DNA from: Granulosicoccus sp964352535
GTDB lineage: Bacteria > Pseudomonadota > Gammaproteobacteria > Granulosicoccales > Granulosicoccaceae
Assembly (NCBI GenBank): GCA_964352535.1
Contig: CAYGSW010000108.1
Span: 1-18,359 of the forward strand
DNA length: 18,359 bases
Direction of reading: 5' to 3'
Shown here: positions 14,849-18,359 of the stretch, piece by piece
Layout of the letters: each line of letters opens with the position of its first letter
How positions within the stretch are numbered: the stretch's first letter is position 1
Notes under the pieces: generated by a model
Told to the model about the DNA's origin: nothing
The model's input: the letters and a program-made list of their open reading frames with translations, nothing else
Databases searched by the model: none
Made by a program: the position numbers and the translations under genes

Positions 14849-14924
14849 TGGTGGGTGCTGACGGGATCGAACCGCCGACCCTCGCCTTGTAAGGGCGATG
14901 CTCTACCAGCTGAGCTAAGCACCC
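14849..14924 (-). tRNA. tRNA-Val (anticodon TAC)
   Basis: A complete 76-nt cloverleaf on the minus strand: acceptor GGGTGCT paired with AGCACCC, discriminator A and encoded CCA, D-arm TAGCTCAGCTGGTAGAGC, anticodon loop CTTACAA with TAC, and T-arm GGTTCGATCC. Its 5' end is only seven bases after the hupB stop codon, so it must be cut from the hupB transcript by RNase P. Confidence 0.98.
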
Positions 14925-14931
14925 AAGAGAC

Positions 14932-15204
14932 TTAGTTTACAGCATCTTTTAGAGCTTTGCCAGCTTTAAAGCTCGGAACATTTGATGCAGCAATTTGCAA
15001 TGGCTCACCCGTTCGTGGGTTGCGTCCGGTACGGGCTTCACGCTTACGAACCAAAAAAGTGCCAAAGCCAACCAGAGTTACCTGATCACCTTTTTGCATG
15101 GCATCCATTACGCTATCCAGCACTGCGTCTACAGCTGTTGCTGCGTCAGCTTTGGACATGCTGCCCTTCGCCGCTACTGCATCAACAAATTCGCCTTTAT
15201 TCAT
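14932..15204 (-). CDS. hupB: DNA-binding protein HU, beta-type
   Basis: A small dimeric histone-like protein that bends and compacts DNA. The 90-residue sequence is the standard HU length. It has the N-terminal helices (MNKGEFVDAVAAKGSMSKADAATAVDAVLDSV), the GFGTF turn (about 47-51) and the DNA-binding arm VRKREARTGRNPRTGE that inserts Pro into the minor groove. It ends in the conserved IAASNVPSFKAGKALKDAVN. IHF subunits are longer and have other arm residues. The position after lon supports hupB rather than hupA. Seven bases separate its stop from tRNA-Val, with no terminator between, so mRNA and tRNAs appear to share a transcript. Confidence 0.97.
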   Translation of the reverse strand: MNKGEFVDAVAAKGSMSKADAATAVDAVLDSVMDAMQKGDQVTLVGFGTFLVRKREARTGRNPRTGEPLQIAASNVPSFKAGKALKDAVN

Positions 15205-15232
15205 GAAACGCTTTCCCGTTAAGTATTTATTG

Positions 15233-15256
15233 AAGCATCATTGATAGTGGATGCTT
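15233..15256. other. Inverted repeat in the hupB upstream region
   Basis: A perfect 7-bp inverted repeat AAGCATC/GATGCTT with a 10-base spacer, ending 29 bases before the hupB start codon. It could be a 5'-UTR hairpin or an operator. I found no convincing hupB promoter boxes in 15205-15300. Confidence 0.35.
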
Positions 15257-15300
15257 TTGTGACATCGTGTCCGACCCGCGCATGATACTCGATAATTGCG

Positions 15301-15325
15301 AAAAAACCCACCAACCATGCGGGTT
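15301..15325 (-). terminator. Probable intrinsic terminator after lon
   Basis: On the minus strand AACCC (15325-15321) pairs with GGGTT (15309-15305) around an 11-base loop, followed by a run of T to 15301. The stem is short, so read-through into hupB is possible. A second, stronger perfect 9-bp inverted repeat (GGCAAGCAG/CTGCTTGCC, 15400-15425) lies nearer the lon stop without a U-run and may protect the mRNA end. Confidence 0.5.
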
Positions 15326-15459
15326 GCAGCAAGATTCTATCGGGATTTTTTATTGCGATTGGGTAAAACAGCAAAAACAGCGGCCAGACGGGTAGTCGAG
15401 GCAAGCAGATATTCACCTGCTTGCCACACCCCCTGGATCACACTGTAATGCAAGTATGG

Positions 15460-17949
15460 CTAGTGCGTCTGGACAGTTCCAGCCTGCCCACCCGCTGGCT
15501 TGTCACCCTTGGCAACGGCCTCTCCGACAGACTCACCGTCTGAGCCAGGAACACTGGCAAGTGCAACATCCAGTACTTCATCAATCCACTGAACCGACCG
15601 AATTTCGAGCCCTGATTTTATTTCTTCCGGAATCTCGGATAAGTCTTTTTCATTTTCGATAGGAATCAATACCGTGTCTATTCCACCGCGTTGCGCTGCC
15701 AGCAGTTTCTCCTTCAACCCACCAATCGGCAGAACTTCTCCTCGCAGGGTTATTTCACCGGTCATGGCAACATTTGCCCTGACCGGAACGTTGGTCAGAC
15801 ACGACACCATGGCAGTACACATTCCCACACCAGCACTTGGTCCGTCTTTCGGCGTTGCACCTTCAGGTACATGCAAATGAATATCGAACTTCTCATGGAA
15901 GTCAGGTGCAATACTCAATGCTTCGGCCCGACTTCGTACAACCATCATGGCCGCTTGAATGGACTCTTGCATGACATCACCCAACTGACCTGTCGAACTC
16001 AGCTTCCCCTTACCGGGTACCACAGTTGATTCGATAGTCAGTAGCTCACCACCCACTTGTGTCCAGGCAAGTCCAGTGACCTGCCCCACCTGGTTTTCCG
16101 TCTCTGCACGGCCGTATCGATGTCTCGTCACCCCCAGATAATCAGACAGATTATCCGCTGTGACTTTCACGATGCCACCGTCAGTATTGTTCGCATCCTT
16201 GTCTGCTGACTTGTCGGCTGCATTAGCCAGCTCAAGTTCCATGACTTCCCGCACTACCTTCCGGCAAATCTTGGACACCTCACGCTCCAGGTTTCTCACA
16301 CCGGCCTCGCGGGTATAACTGCGAATGATTTCAAGAATGGCATCATCACTTACACTTAATTCCGTGCTGTCCAAACCGTTGTCAGTCATCTTGCGCGGTA
16401 ACAGATAACGTTCAGCAATATTTGCCTTTTCCATCTCCGTGTAACCGGGAATACGAATGACTTCCATCCTGTCCAGTAAAGGTTCCGGAATATTCATGGT
16501 GTTCGCTGTGGCGACGAACATGACGTCTGACAAATCAAATTCAACTTCAAGGTAGTGATCTGTAAAGGTATGGTTTTGCTCTGGGTCAAGCACTTCAAGC
16601 AAGGCTGACGACGGGTCACCACGAAAATCCGTAGACATCTTGTCGATCTCATCAAGCAGCACCAGAGGATTCCTGCGCTTTACCTTTGCCAGGTTTTGAA
16701 CGATCTTGCCGGGCATGGAACCGATGTAGGTTCGGCGGTGACCACGAATCTCTGCCTCATCTCTAACACCACCCAACGCCATACGGCTGAAACGTCGTCC
16801 CGTGGCTTTGGCAATAGATTTTCCGAGAGAAGTCTTTCCTACACCGGGTGGTCCCACAAGACAAAGGATAGGCCCTTTGGCGTGACCCACGCGTTTCTGT
16901 ACGGCGAGGTATTCAAGAATTCGCTCTTTAACTTTTTCCAGTCCGTAGTGATCATGTTCAAGCGTTGATTCAGCTTCACTCAATGATTTTTTAAGCTTGG
17001 ACTTCTTTTTCCACGGCAGGCTGACCAGTGTATCGATGTAGTTGCGAACAACCGTTGCCTCGGCAGACATGGGAGACATCATCTTCAACTTGTTGAGCTC
17101 TGCAGTCGCTTTCTTCTTTGCCTCTTTAGACAATCCACGTTTGGCAATCTTGCGGGCAAGCTCTTCAGTTTCGTTGGGCACATCGTCCATCTCACCCAGC
17201 TCTTTCTGAATGGCCTTCATCTGCTCATTCAGGTAATACTCGCGCTGGCTTTTTTCCATCTGCTGCTTGACGCGTCCACGAATTCGCTTTTCGACCTGCA
17301 GCATGTCAAGCTCAGACTCCATCAGATGCAACAGATGTTCAAGCCTTTCTCCAGCATCGAACAGTTCGAGAATCTTCTGCTTTTCTTCGACTCGCAATGA
17401 CATTTGGGCGGCGATCATATCCGCCAGACGGTCGGCGTCATTGACGCCCGTCAGCGAGCTGAGTATCTCCGGTGGTACTTTCTTGTTCATCTTGACGTAC
17501 TGATCGAACATGTTCGTCACAGATCGAACCAGCACATCGAGCTCCTTGACGCCGCCACTTTTACTTTCCACAGCTTCAGGGAAGCTGTAGTCCGCAACAA
17601 AAAAACCTTCCTCTGACGTAAATACGTTTTCTATGTTGGCCCGCTGGAGGCCTTCAACAAGGACCTTAATAGTCCCGTCGGGCAACTTCAGCAACTGGAG
17701 GATAGTTGCAATCGTGCCAACCTTGTGTATGTCTGTGTCGCCAGGCTCATCGACAGCGGCGCTGGTTTGAGCTGCGAGCAGGATGCGTTTGTCTACCGAC
17801 ATGGCGGCATCGAGCGCATCAATGGATTTTTCACGCCCCACAAACAAAGGGATAACCATGTGGGGATAAACCACGACGTCACGCAAAGGCAATACTGGCA
17901 ATTGTGTGGATTCGGGCGTGGTGCTTTGAGTAACTTCAGTATCTGACAC
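15460..17949 (-). CDS. lon: ATP-dependent protease Lon
   Basis: A cytosolic AAA+ serine protease that degrades misfolded proteins and short-lived regulators. The 829-residue product has the N-terminal substrate-binding domain (LPVLPLRDVVVYPHMVIPLFVGR, 17-39), a coiled-coil linker (about 190-320), Walker A GPPGVGKT (366-373), Walker B LLDEIDK (431-437), and the protease domain with catalytic Ser705 in PKDGPSAG and Lys748 in GGLKEKLL. It starts at GTG 17947-17949: an in-frame TGA lies 11 codons upstream and the next Met is inside the conserved domain. It is longer than E. coli Lon (784) because of a hydrophilic insert (about 576-592) and a Gly/Ala-rich tail of some 30 residues after position 798. 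Confidence 0.97.
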   Translation of the reverse strand: MSDTEVTQSTTPESTQLPVLPLRDVVVYPHMVIPLFVGREKSIDALDAAMSVDKRILLAAQTSAAVDEPGDTDIHKVGTIATILQLLKLPDGTIKVLVEGLQRANIENVFTSEEGFFVADYSFPEAVESKSGGVKELDVLVRSVTNMFDQYVKMNKKVPPEILSSLTGVNDADRLADMIAAQMSLRVEEKQKILELFDAGERLEHLLHLMESELDMLQVEKRIRGRVKQQMEKSQREYYLNEQMKAIQKELGEMDDVPNETEELARKIAKRGLSKEAKKKATAELNKLKMMSPMSAEATVVRNYIDTLVSLPWKKKSKLKKSLSEAESTLEHDHYGLEKVKERILEYLAVQKRVGHAKGPILCLVGPPGVGKTSLGKSIAKATGRRFSRMALGGVRDEAEIRGHRRTYIGSMPGKIVQNLAKVKRRNPLVLLDEIDKMSTDFRGDPSSALLEVLDPEQNHTFTDHYLEVEFDLSDVMFVATANTMNIPEPLLDRMEVIRIPGYTEMEKANIAERYLLPRKMTDNGLDSTELSVSDDAILEIIRSYTREAGVRNLEREVSKICRKVVREVMELELANAADKSADKDANNTDGGIVKVTADNLSDYLGVTRHRYGRAETENQVGQVTGLAWTQVGGELLTIESTVVPGKGKLSSTGQLGDVMQESIQAAMMVVRSRAEALSIAPDFHEKFDIHLHVPEGATPKDGPSAGVGMCTAMVSCLTNVPVRANVAMTGEITLRGEVLPIGGLKEKLLAAQRGGIDTVLIPIENEKDLSEIPEEIKSGLEIRSVQWIDEVLDVALASVPGSDGESVGEAVAKGDKPAGGQAGTVQTH

Positions 17950-18050
17950 GTTAACAAGCTCTCTTGTAATGGACTGACTCGTTCAACCGAGCACATGTTA
18001 CAACTTGCGACTCACTTTAAGAATTTCAAGCGAAAGCGCCTTCTTGTTGC

Positions 18051-18080
18051 TCTATACGTTGTAGAAGTGCAAAACGACAA
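18051..18080 (-). promoter_or_regulatory. Candidate lon promoter
   Basis: On the minus strand TTGTCG (18080-18075) and TATAGA (18056-18051) are separated by 18 bases, a reasonable sigma-70 pair about 100 bases upstream of the lon GTG. It directly follows the terminator stem at 18082-18097. A CTTGAAA sequence around 18026-18032 resembles a heat-shock -35, but no CCCCAT-type -10 follows, so sigma-32 control is not supported. Confidence 0.45.
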
Positions 18081-18097
18081 AACCGGCAGCAGCCGGT
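18075..18097 (-). terminator. Intrinsic terminator upstream of lon
   Basis: The inverted repeat ACCGGC/GCCGGT with a 4-base loop (18082-18097) is followed on the minus strand by TTTTGTCGTTTT. It would end a minus-strand transcript coming from beyond 18098, so lon is separated from whatever lies upstream (clpX in many relatives, not seen here). A shorter U-run on the plus side (CTTTATT) makes weak bidirectional function possible. Confidence 0.7.
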
Positions 18098-18359
18098 CTT
18101 TATTCAGATATTATCGCTATCGAACTGCCAGAGGCAATGTGCAGCAGCCCTGAGAGCGTTATTACCTCGGGGGCGCAACAATTGCGTCAGGCGCTGTACC
18201 TGACCGAAAATCTACACCCTCGCAGCAAAATCACGTCAGCCAGGCTGTACGAGATTAAACTGATCGGCCGACGGTGCGTTCGTTATTCTCAGCAACCAGT
18301 AGTAGTCCGAGAATAACGATCGATACCGAAGGCGGCCCCGCGAGAGTGTGAGATTTTTA
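18098..18359. other. Hairpin-rich non-coding region at the window end
   Basis: No protein family is recognisable in any frame and no ClpX C-terminus is present. Several perfect inverted repeats occur: CGCAA/TTGCG (18174-18186), GTCAGG/CCTGAC (18186-18204) and an 11-bp repeat TCGTTATTCTC/GAGAATAACGA (18280-18319) with an 18-base loop. With the terminator at 18075-18097 they would form a compact structured minus-strand transcript, but this is inference. A 59-codon plus-strand frame (18137-18316) is discussed among rejected items. Confidence 0.4.

Noticed and set aside
18026..18032. Heat-shock (sigma-32) -35-like CTTGAAA before lon
   Set aside because: No CCCCAT-like -10 at 13-17 bases; lon is often heat-shock controlled, but the sequence does not show it here.
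18137..18316. 59-codon plus-strand ORF (MCSSPESVITSG...) in the end region
   Set aside because: Its AGAGG is only about four bases from the ATG, it matches no family I know, and it runs through several inverted repeats; more likely non-coding.

Overview
This is an ordinary-looking stretch of a gammaproteobacterial chromosome. That assignment rests on the gene content, the order pyrH-frr-uppS-cdsA-dxr next to rpsB-tsf, a divergent map-glnD unit, and the lon-hupB-ppiD block. All proteins are complete, colinear housekeeping members, apart from dxr, which is cut by the window's left edge. No insertion sequence, prophage, CRISPR array, toxin-antitoxin pair or defence island is visible. I cannot name the species.

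Layout. Positions 1-5531 on the minus strand carry translation, nucleotide and envelope-lipid genes, transcribed right to left: rpsB, tsf, a strong terminator, then pyrH, frr, uppS, cdsA, dxr. An S2-type leader and an extended -10 promoter precede rpsB. Positions 5766-11237 on the plus strand carry map, glnD, dapE and fabI, closely spaced or overlapping. mscL (minus) converges on fabI. A small DUF2470 gene (plus) lies between mscL and ppiD. From 12263 to 17949 everything is on the minus strand again: lon, hupB, tRNA-Val(TAC), tRNA-Asp(GTC), a UUCG-loop terminator, a 158-nt imperfect palindrome, and ppiD.

How the parts work together. One arm makes ribosomes and recycles them (S2, EF-Ts, RRF, MetAP, two tRNAs). 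A second supplies envelope precursors: DXR and UppS for the undecaprenyl carrier, CdsA for phospholipid, FabI for fatty acids, DapE for diaminopimelate. A third covers protein quality control and nucleoid structure (Lon, PpiD, HU). GlnD senses nitrogen and MscL relieves osmotic pressure.

The least explained sequence is non-coding: the 158-nt palindrome at 14319-14476, the rpsB-tsf spacer with two competing hairpins before a U-run, and the hairpin-rich 18098-18359 region upstream of lon. The most unusual protein feature is a roughly 60-residue Ala/Pro-rich tail on ribosomal protein S2. I saw no convincing new multi-gene system.
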